64,000 bases of DNA from Stenopsyche tienmushanensis (lineage: Eukaryota; Arthropoda; Insecta; Trichoptera; Stenopsychidae), in contig WACJ01000503.1 in NCBI GenBank assembly GCA_008973525.1, forward strand, positions 1,984,001 to 2,048,000, read 5' to 3'. A program made the position numbers and the translations under genes. This document shows, in pieces, positions 35,342-47,300 of this stretch. Each line of letters begins with the position of its first letter. Positions within the stretch are counted from its first letter, which is position 1. Below the pieces are notes generated by a model. The model made no database searches and was not told the origin of the DNA. It worked only from the letters and a program-made list of their open reading frames with translations.

Positions 35342-35375
35342 TTTTTTTTAGAGTATTATCATACTCTAAAAAAAA
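35342..35375. repeat. 14-bp hairpin
   Basis: Perfect 14-bp arms (35342-35355 and 35362-35375, core tagagta/tactcta plus eight T/A) surround a six-base loop, ttatca. It could fold in RNA or mark an inverted duplication. Confidence 0.85.
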
Positions 35376-36857
35376 CCAGTCTTCGATGCACAAGAGGGTC
35401 GTTTTTTTTCATATTTCCGCCGCTAAACACTTAAGTATTTGCACATTTCCACTATGGACTTTTAATATCAAACCACCCTCGTTAAAAGGCGTTTATATCC
35501 TCTAAATATTTATGTAGTTTTTGAGGCAAAATCGCTGTTTTGGTGTTGAACTATGAACACATTTATTAGCGATGTGCTTATATTATATATTATGTAATAA
35601 ATCAATAAAAGAAATCCGCGCAAATTTTAATACAGATAAATTTATTCCGTATACTGTATATAAATAGACATTGAAAATTGGCCCTGAACTTTTATACTAT
35701 TCTTACCGCATTTATTTGATGCTTAAATAGATGAGTCGAGTTAGAAATGTGGTTCATTATTCGTTTGAATAAAATATTTTCCCATCCGTTTACCCGCTAT
35801 GATGTTCTTGACGCTTTTATCTCGCATTAATATTATCTTTGTATTGATCCATTGCGGATGAAGACGCTCAGGTGTGAATGATCACTCCGGTGGAGAAACG
35901 GATGAACTATTTCCATGATCTTCTATATACGCATCGAAATAGAAAGCAACTCCACGTTGTGTCGAAGGACATCACCTACGACCACACATAATTTCATTTT
36001 CGTATGTTCGATAGCAAATTTGTTCGATATATATTTTTAAGATTCCGGTAGAGTGAACCCGAGATGGAGGGAGATGTATGACGCCATCATGCGCAGTTAA
36101 AAGGGTAATCCATCGGTTTTACAACTCACTTATTGGATTTAGCGTCAATTTGTAAAGCTCATTGACGTCATTGTTTGTCCGATTAGGCCGATGTAACCTG
36201 GGAGGATGAAACTCATTCAATCCAATCCGGATTGTGGCCGTGACATTGTTTATGTGGGCTATAAATTGTTGTTAAAAGCTCCGAGCTTATAAACAAAGTT
36301 ACCCTCGTCGTAAACCGATCGAGATGTGAGTTATTTTTGAAACGAGCTTTTTTTTGACTGGCATCGTTTTAAGTGCAAAAGATGAAAGTTTGTCAGCCGT
36401 TGTTTTAATATCTTCATAAAAGAAAATCCATTACAGCCGATGGAAGCAAGAAAGCTAGGTCAATTTGACCATTTCCTGAAAGCCCACCGCTTTAACTGAC
36501 AAAAAGGTGCGGCTAAAATCCAATAAGTCTTGTGGATATTAAGAGTTGCGAAAGCTCTTCGCCAATCATCCGTCAACCTTATCAGTAAGACGCAAAAATG
36601 CTATCAGCTCCAGTAATAAAATGTCTAGATCTATGTTGCGCAAGTTTTTTCTTATTAATAAACCGATTCTTTATTTAGAATATAACAGTTGGTATCATAT
36701 TTACATAATTAGGTTAATTTTTTTGTGTTAGCGTTTCATTGTCGTATATAATGGGCATAACATTTGTATCATTGCAATGTTCATCTATGTCATATACTCA
36801 CCTCCTCATGATCTTGACATTAAGAAAAACATGGCTTACGAGTTTTATAAGTGAATA
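35376..36857. other. Intronic stretch with GC-richer patch at 36.0-36.5 kb
   Basis: No gene. The segment around 36050-36320 is less AT-rich and contains a full CRE word plus ATTGTTT/TTGTTTATG words of Sox/Fox type, so it may be regulatory DNA. The frame at 36546-36731 has no recognisable content. Confidence 0.35.
36163..36170. promoter_or_regulatory. Possible CRE (CREB/ATF) site
   Basis: An exact palindromic TGACGTCA. The full CRE is uncommon in AT-rich DNA, and this one sits in a GC-richer intronic patch. Function is inferred only. Confidence 0.25.
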
Positions 36858-36865
36858 CTCACCCA

Positions 36866-37581
36866 TAGAAAATCCAATCCCGAGCCAAAATTTCGATTTC
36901 GGGAATTAGACCATCCTAGGATCAGTCCCGGGATCTCAGGATCGGGATTTTCAATAGTTTAAGAAATAACATTGGTAAATTTAATCAAAAATTACTAATA
37001 AGTCCATTTTCTTGATATAAAAAATAAGTTGAAGGCGAAAGAATTTGATTTATTTAATAAAAGCTAAAAATACAAACCAAAAATAGATAAATAAAACACT
37101 AATTTCCCGACAAATTATTTATTTCCGTCGCTGTAGATGAATATTTATACACTATAATACTTTGATGTGATTTGTAATTATATTACGGAGGAATACAAAA
37201 ATTCTGAAGCCCCGTATCTATTATATTTCATATCGATATTTCCATTATTAGAGTCGAGGTGTAGTAAATACATCACCGGTAGGGAAATATTAATATAACA
37301 ATTTGAAAAACATATATATATACTTTGTATATTAATACATAGATTAGACAGTTACTGCCCCTAGGCGTCGCTTAAGCTCGCCAATTAGTAGTTACGCCAC
37401 TGTTTCCAAGCGTCCAGATTTCGGCGAGAATGTCTCGATTTAATAGCCTTTAACGTGCTGGTGAGGTGTACAATTTCTGTCAAATAAAAATTTCAATCCC
37501 GAAATTTTCGGGATTACGTTTACTAATCCCGGGATTCATGAGCATCTAAAACTGTCCGGGATCCCGGGATTGGATTCCCTA
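36866..37581. mobile_element. hAT-like element, non-autonomous, both ends present
   Basis: The left end is tagaaaatccaatcccgag. The right end is the inverse of tagggaatccaatcccggga, ending at 37581. The flanking 8-bp target duplications are ctcaccca (36858-36865) and ttcaccca (37582-37589), with one mismatch. An 8-bp duplication and these ends fit hAT. Palindromic gggatcccggga-type words lie just inside both ends. No transposase frame remains, unlike the related relic at 8072. A family C piggyBac-type block (37102-37293) lies inside. Confidence 0.85.
37102..37293. mobile_element. piggyBac-like end, family C copy 7, nested in hAT element
   Basis: Near-identical to 8437-8627, ending with catcaccggtagggaaata and TTAA (37290-37293). 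Its position relative to the surrounding hAT sequence is the same as in the 8-kb copy. Confidence 0.65.
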
Positions 37582-37589
37582 TTCACCCA

Positions 37590-39617
37590 GCAAGCCATCT
37601 AGGTAAACGTATCGAAGGGCTGTAATGATTCGATTTTGTTATACTTATGGTCAACATTGAACTTATTAATTAAACTATTAGATATATTTTTTTAAATTTT
37701 AATAATGTATATAATTTTTTTAAAACGATAGCAATCAAAAAAATCATAATATTTCAGAATGTACAAAAATTAATTTGCATCAAAATAGTATTAATCGCAG
37801 GGTTGTGAACTATTTAGGCGATCATAATAATTTGTTTTTTTATTCCACTTTTAGCATCTACATAATATCTTGAACGTTTATGGCCGGCAATATTTCTTTT
37901 ATTATGTAAATAGTAAGATATTTGAAATCTCTTTAATCTCTCTGTAAATATAGATGAATTTTATTACATATCCTATATATCCGTATTTACACAGTTTTTA
38001 TTAGGAAAATGTTTTGATATCCAGCTAAAAATACACCTACTCCAATAACTTTATCCTAGTTCAACACCATAAGTGAAAAACAACGGGAGATCACCATATA
38101 AAACTCCTGCTAGCTCAAACGAATCTAGGATTGCAAAATAAAATTTATACTATGCAAATAAAGTTGAGAGATCTAAAATCTTTACTATCATTTCAAACTT
38201 GGTTTAATAAGATTTATTTATTTCGAAAAAGTAAATTCTATTTTACACAATACAATAATAGTTATACCTTCGATCCCCAGGAAAATCTCATATGAAGATA
38301 ACCTACATCGGATAAACGAAAATGGTACAGCAATGAAAAGAATAAAGGTGTGACTTCCAGTGAAAAAACTTTTTAAAGCAGGTCACTGCTGGATTACGAG
38401 TCTATTTTATTTGCAAATTAGGACACAAACGACAATCGAGATCTTCAAAACACGTTTTCCTTAGGAGTGATTCGATTTCATGACATTTTGCCACATACTT
38501 ATTTTGATTTGTGGTTTAACATTTTGATTTTGCTAAAGGATTCTTAGAATACAGAAATTTAATAAATGTGTCAATAACATATTCGCAGCAAAATATTGAA
38601 CAAAACTCCAATTTCCATAATAAATTGCGGTAATTTTGAGTAAAATTGTCGATTATTTTCAAAAAAATCGATGAATATTTTAGTATAAACAAATAAATTA
38701 ATTGAAATTGCACAAGAAGCATATTTTCCTATTCGGAAAAAATGTAATTAAAATTTTGCGTTCCATATTTTTTTCGTTTACAGTCTGAATTACGTACGAT
38801 TAAAAAAATTGCTGAAATTATTCTCCTCCATTAGTTTTAACGATGACTTAAATAACGAGCCGCAGATTGCTGCACGGGGGTGCCAGACGACCCCATTTCC
38901 AATAAATTAAAAATAACCGACCCGATACGTAATGTGGGCGATCGAACTATTTTAAATTACACTCGCCCATTAGACCTTAAATCATTGCTGTTAAGCTTAA
39001 AAAAATACATCGGTGAAAAGGTTGCCAAACGTTTCAAAACTTTTTATAATTTCAACGTATTATTTTACAACTAAAATACAATATGGTGTAAAATAAATTA
39101 TGATATACAGTACACAATATTTTGTAAAATTAATATAAAATCTTTATTCACGCATTCAAGAAATGCTTCTTAGATCTGAACAAATGTTATAAATTGTTCA
39201 TTTTATCACATTTAGCATGCTATATTCACTAAAATCTATTTTAATACATAAGTTTGGCCTGGTTTTGATACTTTATAGTGAATAATTTTTTCACAGTCCT
39301 ACCTTAACGGCACATATTATATATAAAGCATTTCTTTTTTAATAGCAAATCAGAGTTGAGGTGTTGGAATTTCCACTGTCAACTAAGTCATCAATGTTTC
39401 ATTTGTCAAACACCCATTTCTAGTCTACAATAATAAAATACTGAAACAAAGGTGAATGTTTTTTTTTGTGATGGTTATCCTTTGAGTCTTTGATCTTCTC
39501 ATTTTGACGAAATTCGAATAATACAGACAGGTATAAATTATGTTGTTATCGTTATGTTATTCTTCGATTACAATTTTCTATGTATTTTGGTTTAAGTACT
39601 GTCATAGCGGTTTATAT
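37590..39617. other. Intronic AT-rich stretch, nothing recognised
   Basis: No gene or repeat end. A short less AT-rich patch lies at about 38850-38990. Confidence 0.4.
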
Positions 39618-39619
39618 TA

Positions 39620-40718
39620 GGGGTACCCATAAGTAATCAATTATTTTGAGAGTGTATCGTTATATGTCAGTTATCGCTGATGCGTGAACTAAAGAGGTTA
39701 TGCATTTTATTGTATTTATTGAGTAGATTCTAAACCTCATTTATTCAACAACAGACAAAAGTAAACTCGTTATCTACACCATATCAAACACACAGCCGTC
39801 AGAAGAACATATTCGTCATCTTATGCTCTTCTACTTTAAAATGGATTGTAACGCAATAAAGACATCTAAGAAAATTTGTGGTGTTCACGGCAAAATTCTT
39901 ATAGTTAACAAGTATCAACGATGGTTTCGAAGATTATCAAGTGACAATTTTAGTTTAATTGATGACCACCGAAGTGGGATACGTACTGAATTCGATACTG
40001 AGCTGCTGAAATCGCTAGTGGATTCAGATCCAAAATTAAGTGTGACAGAAATAACGTCAAGACTCGGGGCTACTTGGTCAACAGTGCAAAGACACTTGCA
40101 CATGATTGGCAAAAGTTACAGAGAGGTGTTTGGATTCATTACCAATTGTCCGACACAAACAGGGATCAACGACGAAGTTGCTGCACATCGCTTATAACGA
40201 GCAATTTTTACACCGAATTATAGCTTGTGATGAAAAATGGATATTATATGACAATGATAAAAGAACTAAGCAGTGGCTTTCAACTAATCAACCGACTGTA
40301 CCAACTCCTAAACCTTTTTTGACTATAAAAGAGATTATCTTGAGCATATGGTGGGATTGTGGTGGGATAATACACTTTGAGTTTCTAAATTTAGGAGGTA
40401 CTATCAATACACAAATTTATTGCTCACAATTAGCAGAGTAAATGCAAAACTATTAGAAAAACATACAAATTTTGTCAACCGAAAAGACGTGATATTGCAT
40501 CATGATAATGCCAGGCCCCATTCAGCTAAAGTAACCCAGGAAATAATCAGGGAACTCAATTGGGAACTGCTACCTCAATTGGGAACTGCTACCCCTTTTT
40601 TTACAAAAAAGATATTGAAACTTTGCCTGAAAGATATCAAAGAGTTGTAAATAATAATGGAAATTATATAATTAATTGAATAATTAAAATGAAATAATTG
40701 ATTACTTATGGATCTCCC
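39620..40718 (+). mobile_element. mariner transposon with both terminal repeats
   Basis: The terminal inverted repeats are about 28 bp: ggggtacccataagtaatca at 39620 and the inverse of gggagatccataagtaatca ending at 40718. The TA target duplications are at 39618-39619 and 40719-40720. Length is 1099 bp, against about 1.28 kb for intact mariners. The shortfall is explained by an internal deletion near 40600 that removed the third catalytic Asp region. It lies in the same orientation as the host gene. Confidence 0.93.
39823..40679 (+). pseudogene. mariner transposase, broken
   Basis: The N-terminal part (from 39823) has the two helix-turn-helix regions, including YQRWFRRLSSDNFSLIDDHR and a STVQRHL motif. 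After a frame change near 40115, GVWIHYQLSDTNRDQRR follows. Another change near 40210 leads to IIACDEKWILYDN, with the first catalytic Asp codon at 40229. A third near 40435 leads to VILHHDNARPHSA, with the second Asp codon at 40504. A 19-bp tandem duplication (40556-40574, 40575-40593) and a deletion then remove the SPD motif. The last recognisable block, LPERYQRVVNNNGNYI, is in yet another frame and ends at TGA 40677-40679. With at least four frame changes and one catalytic residue missing, no active enzyme is possible. Confidence 0.92.
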
Positions 40719-40720
40719 TA

Positions 40721-43700
40721 ATATTTGGTGTGCTAATTTCTTATCCATCAAAAAAATCTGAATATGCCTATAATTTTTCCTGTAGATTTTCCTAATAGTG
40801 AATGTTTTTTTAAAATATTTTACGAAAATGAAAAGCTAAATACATCCTTCATATCGTTGAACACTGCCACACCTGCGAAAATCTTCTCATGTGAGTGCTA
40901 CGAGATAATATCGCCAACTATGTTTATAATTCGCCTGTTTCGCTTATTTTAGTCTACGTGCTGTATTACATTTCTTGCTTCGTAAATCCTTTGACTCCAT
41001 CACAATTTTTTGTTAAAACTATTGAAATGCTTTCAAAAGTACTTTCCAAAAGGCCAATAACAGAATACGTGCCTTTATGTATTTTTCCCACATAAAGCCT
41101 CTTTTTATATATTCCTTGTGAGTTTATAATATTATCCCACATCAATTTTTACTTTGTCTAAAAAAAATATCACCCAGCTGAAAAAATACATCAAATATAT
41201 TTCAAGTCACGTTATTTTATACCGTGATGGAAATCAAAATGTTCTACGCCACTATATAGGAAAAAAAGCTCATTTCAAAGGCTTCCTTAGTCTCTTAATA
41301 TGTTTATACAACAGAATCAAAGTCTGCTTCCTGTCAATCTGCATGCGTATCATTCTGTTTTGCTTGAAGCTTACTTCAATAACGGAATAGATTCCATTTG
41401 ACAGATTGATTTTGATGTTTATCAAATTTTTCGCAAATAAATTGTATTGATTTATGATTATACAAAGAGCAAATTTATCTGCAATTAAAATCTTAAAGCT
41501 TTGATATTCCATATTTACTATTTACGGAATAATTTCAAAGTAGCTGGCCAAAGAAAATATATTTTGCGTTTTTAATTATAAAAAATAATTGTTAAAATAT
41601 ACTGAAGTTGTAGAAATTGGCAAACAATCTTTCATATTTGTCTCGGCTACATTCAAAATTTTCCTTTAAATATCAAATTGCACAAATTCACAAATGATTT
41701 TAAGCCACATGTTTTTGTCAGTGCTATAACTTTGATGAATATAAATTAACAGAAAAATGTAAATTAAATAATCAAACGATATTTTTGTAAAACTATCGAG
41801 AAATTGTAATTTAAACAAACTCTAAGAAATACAATAAGACACAGTAAACAATAGGCGAGAGCTAAAAATATTCTGAAATTGGTCGTAAAAGTTGATTCCT
41901 TGGCAAAATTTTTACCTCTTGCTAAAATTGCCGCAATCATCATTCCGAGAAATAAAATGTCGTATCGTATATTTTTTGACAAGGATTTTCCATGGGCATT
42001 ACATTTGCCTTAAGCCTTATGTAACATTGTTTCTATTACGTAAAAAAAGACGAAAAAATAAGTCCAAATCCATCCCGACACACTTACCAGTTCTTGTATT
42101 TTGTATGAACGCTAAATTGGATTATCCAACTGGCCGAAAGACGAGGAAGATTGAATTTTCTTCAATAAATAGGATACCATCTTGGATTCTTGAAAAATCA
42201 AATCCTCCGAAGAATAATCCTGAAAACGCCTTTTGTTTTCTGTAAATATTATCACTGTGTTATCGCCCACAGCAAAATACAAATGCAAAATTTGATATAT
42301 TTCATTCCAGGACTATCCACATACTCCAGCTTTGCCGGAGGATAACGTAATACGTGCGTTATTTTATTAAAAAAAATAAGCTCTGACAAACGTGTATCAC
42401 AATAATCATAGAACACACTCATGGGCATTATCTGATTTCATTGTTTATAAGGCACCACTGGCCCATTTTCCATGAATATTTTTAGAATACATATTTGCAT
42501 TTGGCACGCGATTGGAAAGCTTAATGGTCACCGTGAATTTTTTTCACTCCATACATTATGAATTAACACATCACATTGCAGATGTTATGTAAAGATAAAA
42601 ATGCGACGTTATATAAATTTTCAGCATCGGCATCGTGGAAAAATTGCCCGTCGCTCGATTGATTGACGCAATCCCTTATTTATTTAGCACCGATAGTTAA
42701 TGCATATTCATAAATATATCGCATTATGCAAATATTGATTCGGTGAAAAATTAATCCCGCCTATAAGTATCGTAATAGACGCTTTTACGACCGGATGAAA
42801 CAGCTGTTATGCAAATTACGGTAGGGTCAATAGTTGCGATCCTGTTTCAAACGAAGAATTGGATAATTACTCAATTACTGATTGTAGTTTACTTTGGTTG
42901 GCCGATATTTGACATAGGGAGAGTAAAATTTATTACATGATTGAAAAATCACCATCAATTAGGGAAAATATTCATCCACAATATTTCATATATATAGGAT
43001 GTTTTGTGCATGGATCGACAAATTTTTTTGTGGGGTTAGGGGGACTTTCCTTAAATAACAATAATATGTTTTTGTATTTTGCAATATTTTTTTGATCTAA
43101 GTAAATCATTATTTTATACAATTGGATAAAGAAAATTACTTCTGAGCTTCTCAATATTTATACACAAATTATATATTTTTTTAATTTGAGCTTCAATTTT
43201 TAAAAAATATCCAGAAAACTTCTTATTCACAATGGTAACACTTAGTCTGGTCGCTCTATGTATATATAAAATTTTGTAAGAATAATTCGATTAGAATATC
43301 AAAGCTTATTTTCGATCATTTTTACGATACATTTTTGCACTTCTTAAACTATTCCTCATCTCGAGATGCTAAAATTTTTCTTATATTTATAGTTATAGAT
43401 ATATTCATTTTCTTGTAATAAGGAAATCTTATATGAAGCTATAATTGGTGCTTTTGAATGCTTCTTTCAACTAATTAAAATGATTTTTTTGCATCATGCT
43501 ATATATTTAACGCTATTGTGCTAATAGTGATGTTGGATGAATCTTTCCTCTATCTATAATATAAATGCCATAAGGTGTAATAATATAACTGAGGATATTT
43601 TTGTATAATCTCGTAGTAAAAAATTGCTATTTCAATAACAAATGGTTGGATTTTTTTATCGAATAAGCAAATTGTCACATTCAAAATTGATTTCTATAGA

Positions 43701-44369
43701 AATCGAATACAGTAAATCACAGACATCACGATTCCGCAATATAATGATGCCGATTATTCATGGATTTGGATGAATGACAATTATAATTAAAAATTCAAGA
43801 ATTTTCACCTTGAATAGTATATTTATTCATCAGCTCACAGTCTATTTTTAAATGTCATGGTATACTAGGTGACATTGAATTAAGTGCTTTGGATATATAG
43901 ATTACCATTAGTGGTATTATCGATTAATATATACAAGCAAAATGATTATGGAACTGTTTACGTGGTTATTAAAAGGGTAAACTAAAGAAGCTTTTATATA
44001 GCATTGATAAACATAGAATTTTGTAAACGTTTTCTATCAATTTACATAGTAAATGAATGTATTATTTAAGATGAATATTGTGTATGGTTGTTTGAAAAAT
44101 ATTTTGTTTCTTGAGAATTTCTTTTCACGTATTTTTGCTTGATATCTTGGGAATACTACTGAATATTATATACTCGTAGTTGCAGGTTTGCTGAGGATTT
44201 CTTGAGATAGAAACGGAATGCATTAGACATTGTGTTATTCATGATATATCGTTTCCTTCGCGAAGAAAAATTATGATTATGATGGCATATGTTCAGGCAT
44301 TTGCATGAAACACAGCGTTGTTTGACTATTTTATGGAAAATAATAAGCTTACAACCCGATCAATGTTTC
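40721..44369. other. Intronic stretch, possible regulatory patch at 42.3-42.9 kb
   Basis: No gene supported. The 117-codon frame at 41892-42245 has no recognised domain. The segment at about 42280-42850 is less AT-rich than its surroundings and holds two octamer words. The remainder is AT-rich and featureless. Confidence 0.35.
42726..42816. promoter_or_regulatory. Two POU octamer words
   Basis: Exact ATGCAAAT octamers occur at 42726-42733 and 42809-42816, with an E-box CAGCTG at 42801-42806 next to the second. Paired octamers plus an E-box are typical of POU/bHLH-bound enhancers, but in AT-rich DNA this may be chance. Confidence 0.25.
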
Positions 44370-44385
44370 ACGCCTTCGAAGGCGT
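44370..44385. repeat. 16-bp perfect palindrome
   Basis: ACGCCTTCGAAGGCGT is perfectly palindromic and GC-rich within AT-rich DNA. No repeat family or gene is attached to it. Confidence 0.9.
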
Positions 44386-47300
44386 CAAGATGAATTGAAA
44401 ATGTATTTGATAACCCCGTAATTTTATCCATATTACGAACGGTGTTGTGTAAAAAAAAACGAATTGCTTGACGTCAAGGCATTATGTGAAATTATTCAAA
44501 GGTTTTTTTTTAACAACCGTCATTAGGAGAACAAAGGAGGCTTTGCAATTGGGGGCAAGCACAAAGTACCAATTCACCTAGATTAGGGTTTGATCTACAA
44601 ATTAATGTTTCACAAGGAGTTTGCTTGTAGCTAGTCGGTCACTGTTCGCCCACTTTTTTCTTCGATTCATGATGAATATTCAAGTATTTGGAAACGGTAA
44701 TTTTGCCTTTTTAATACCAATCATGCTCGAAGGGTTGTTTTAAATTTTCAGCAGAAAATACCGTCGATCGATACAATGCTAGTCAATCACAGGCCTAACA
44801 TTTTATTATACAGATGGGGCCTTTTTTTTGGAAATGTTTACCTGGAAATAATCGAATCTATTGAATCCAATCTTTAAGTACTAAGTATGTTTCGGCGGAC
44901 ATTTATCATTCGACAATAAAAATACAGTGATAAAATGGAAATCGAGTACAATTGAATTCCACATTCATTGAATAAATTCGATACGATTAAGCGTCGTATT
45001 TTGTATCTGCGATATACAATTTAAAGGAGCATTAACCCTTTAACAGATGAGGCTACCAATTTTCACATGCCTTTCATAAATATTTAAATATATTTGTGGA
45101 TGTTCGACATAGCAGGGGTATGATTTACAGTATAAATTATACTAATTGATTATCCTTTTGGGTTCATTTTACTAAGCATGTATAGCTTTATATACTTCAA
45201 TTGTATTTTTTTATTATTCATAAGAAAATATGAATTAAAAGCCATCTAAAATAAAAACGAAGAAAATTTTCACATAAATTTATAAATATAATACGATTTT
45301 ATTAAAGTTTTTCTCATAAAACAGGAACATTTAGGGCCCCCTTTGGAATGCCTTATATATGGTTGGCGTGTCTTGTTATACTGTATCTTGGTAGGGCCTT
45401 AAAATTGATTTCCTTTCAGCCTGGAATAGGGTGGGAAAAGGTTTTGTTGGTCGATACCACTTTAATGTTATGGAACCATTGAACTCTCCTTCGTCGAAAG
45501 ATTTCTGTAAAACTCTACTCGTTTTTTTTGTGACCGTTTAACGTTTGTTGCGAAATATTGACACTTTTAGTGATCCACTTTGCGATATCCCAAACAGCCA
45601 CTTTGAGACTTCGTGTATATTTTTAACCGATTTTAACAAATTTAAATTCTATGAAGTTTTGTGAGCATGGAGAGAAAATATCTGTTAGCAGAATTGTTGA
45701 TTATGCTGATAGTTAATTTAGAGATGTATTCACTGCTGGGAAAGTTGCGTTTGCAATTTGGACACTCTGCTAAACTTATTCTGTATTCTAAACAAGTCCT
45801 TTGACAATCCACATTTTGGATAGCATTGTTTCCATTGAAGATAGAACAGTAGAAACTTTCCTAATGACTTCCACTTTATCGATGCGATGTGTTAACCAAC
45901 TACTTTCACAAGCTATCGAAGTGCATGTTTATCCAGAATGCTACTTGCTAATATTTCTTTGAATACAAAAGCAGTTCTAAGCAAACAATCAATATTTTTA
46001 TTTCAATAATTTCAAATCCAGATCAATATAAAGTATATTTAATATCAATATGGATTGTAAATCACCCAGAATTAATGTATGGGAAAGGTATTTACAATAC
46101 ATTAACACCTCACTTTACACGTAAATTAAGAGTTCATACATACAATTAATTCACTCTTTATGACCTAATGTGATTCTAAAATGAAAGTATTGATTCTAAA
46201 ACACAGCAAATATCATAAAAACATTATAAGTATTGTTAGGCCAAAATGAGTTGATATTATCATCAATTATGATCCTTGACCTACGTAATTTTCCATTAGT
46301 ATTGCATGACTCTTTTCAACGACTCGTTGATATATTTCAAGGTCTTATAATGTATTCCATCAAGGTTATAATGATAAAAATTGATATGGAACCCCATGGT
46401 TGAATTATCAATATTAGGAACGTTATGTAACTTGAATGCTTTTTGAAAAATTTTAATAGGGAAAATCTTGATACTAAATGTAATTAAGTACGAGATATGA
46501 CTATTAAATAATGAGACTAGACTTATTATTGAATTTGATTGAAATAGAACAAGATTACTTCTGAATTATTTTGGATTGATTTTCTAGAATGATAATCAAT
46601 GTGCTGGAGAGCAATGTTTTTTTTAATAAATCATAAAAAGTAGCTTGCAGAAAATAATGTCATCTTGCATTAGAATAACACATCATACCACTTAGCTCTA
46701 AATACAGTATTTTTGTCCACACTTTGATTCTTTTCTTTTCCATTAAGTCTGCTGTTAAGGCTATCCGAAAAACCTAAATTATTGCTTTTATCAGTAGAAG
46801 ATCAGAATACAACGCTACGTAAATGTAAAAGGGGAGCATATTTAAGGGGAAATACATTAAAAGAACGGTAGATTTTCTTATTAAAATAACGTTAAAGTAT
46901 TTAGTAGCCACACCTTGTATAATTTATATATTAAAATATGCAATGCATTTTAATACGATATTTTTTTGTATAGATCTCATAGCTTTTTTGTTTCCCCTGA
47001 ATTTTAGTTAGAGATTTTTTCACTTATCCAAAATAAATTTACTTATAATTTTAATACTCTACTGAGCATAAAAAAAGTGAATAGGGTTGAATCTGATGTA
47101 ATATTAGATGTGAGTGTATCGTCCACCAAGCACATGCAAGGATTTCACGCTTGTCTCCGCTTGACATGGTCAACTTGGGAAGTGTAACGGATCATACATA
47201 CTGATCAATCACATATTAAAGTGAACCATGAACTCCTATATTACGGCTCGATGCTATTTTATGAATGAACTATTTTCATTTAATAAATATTAATTGTATC

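Noticed and set aside
40106..40441. Separate gene encoding CDEKW and WWDCGG motifs
   Set aside because: It is one frame of the broken mariner transposase bounded by terminal repeats at 39620 and 40718.
45032..45110. TTAA plus ccctttaacag as a further piggyBac element
   Set aside because: No opposite terminus or family A/C body sequence was found nearby.
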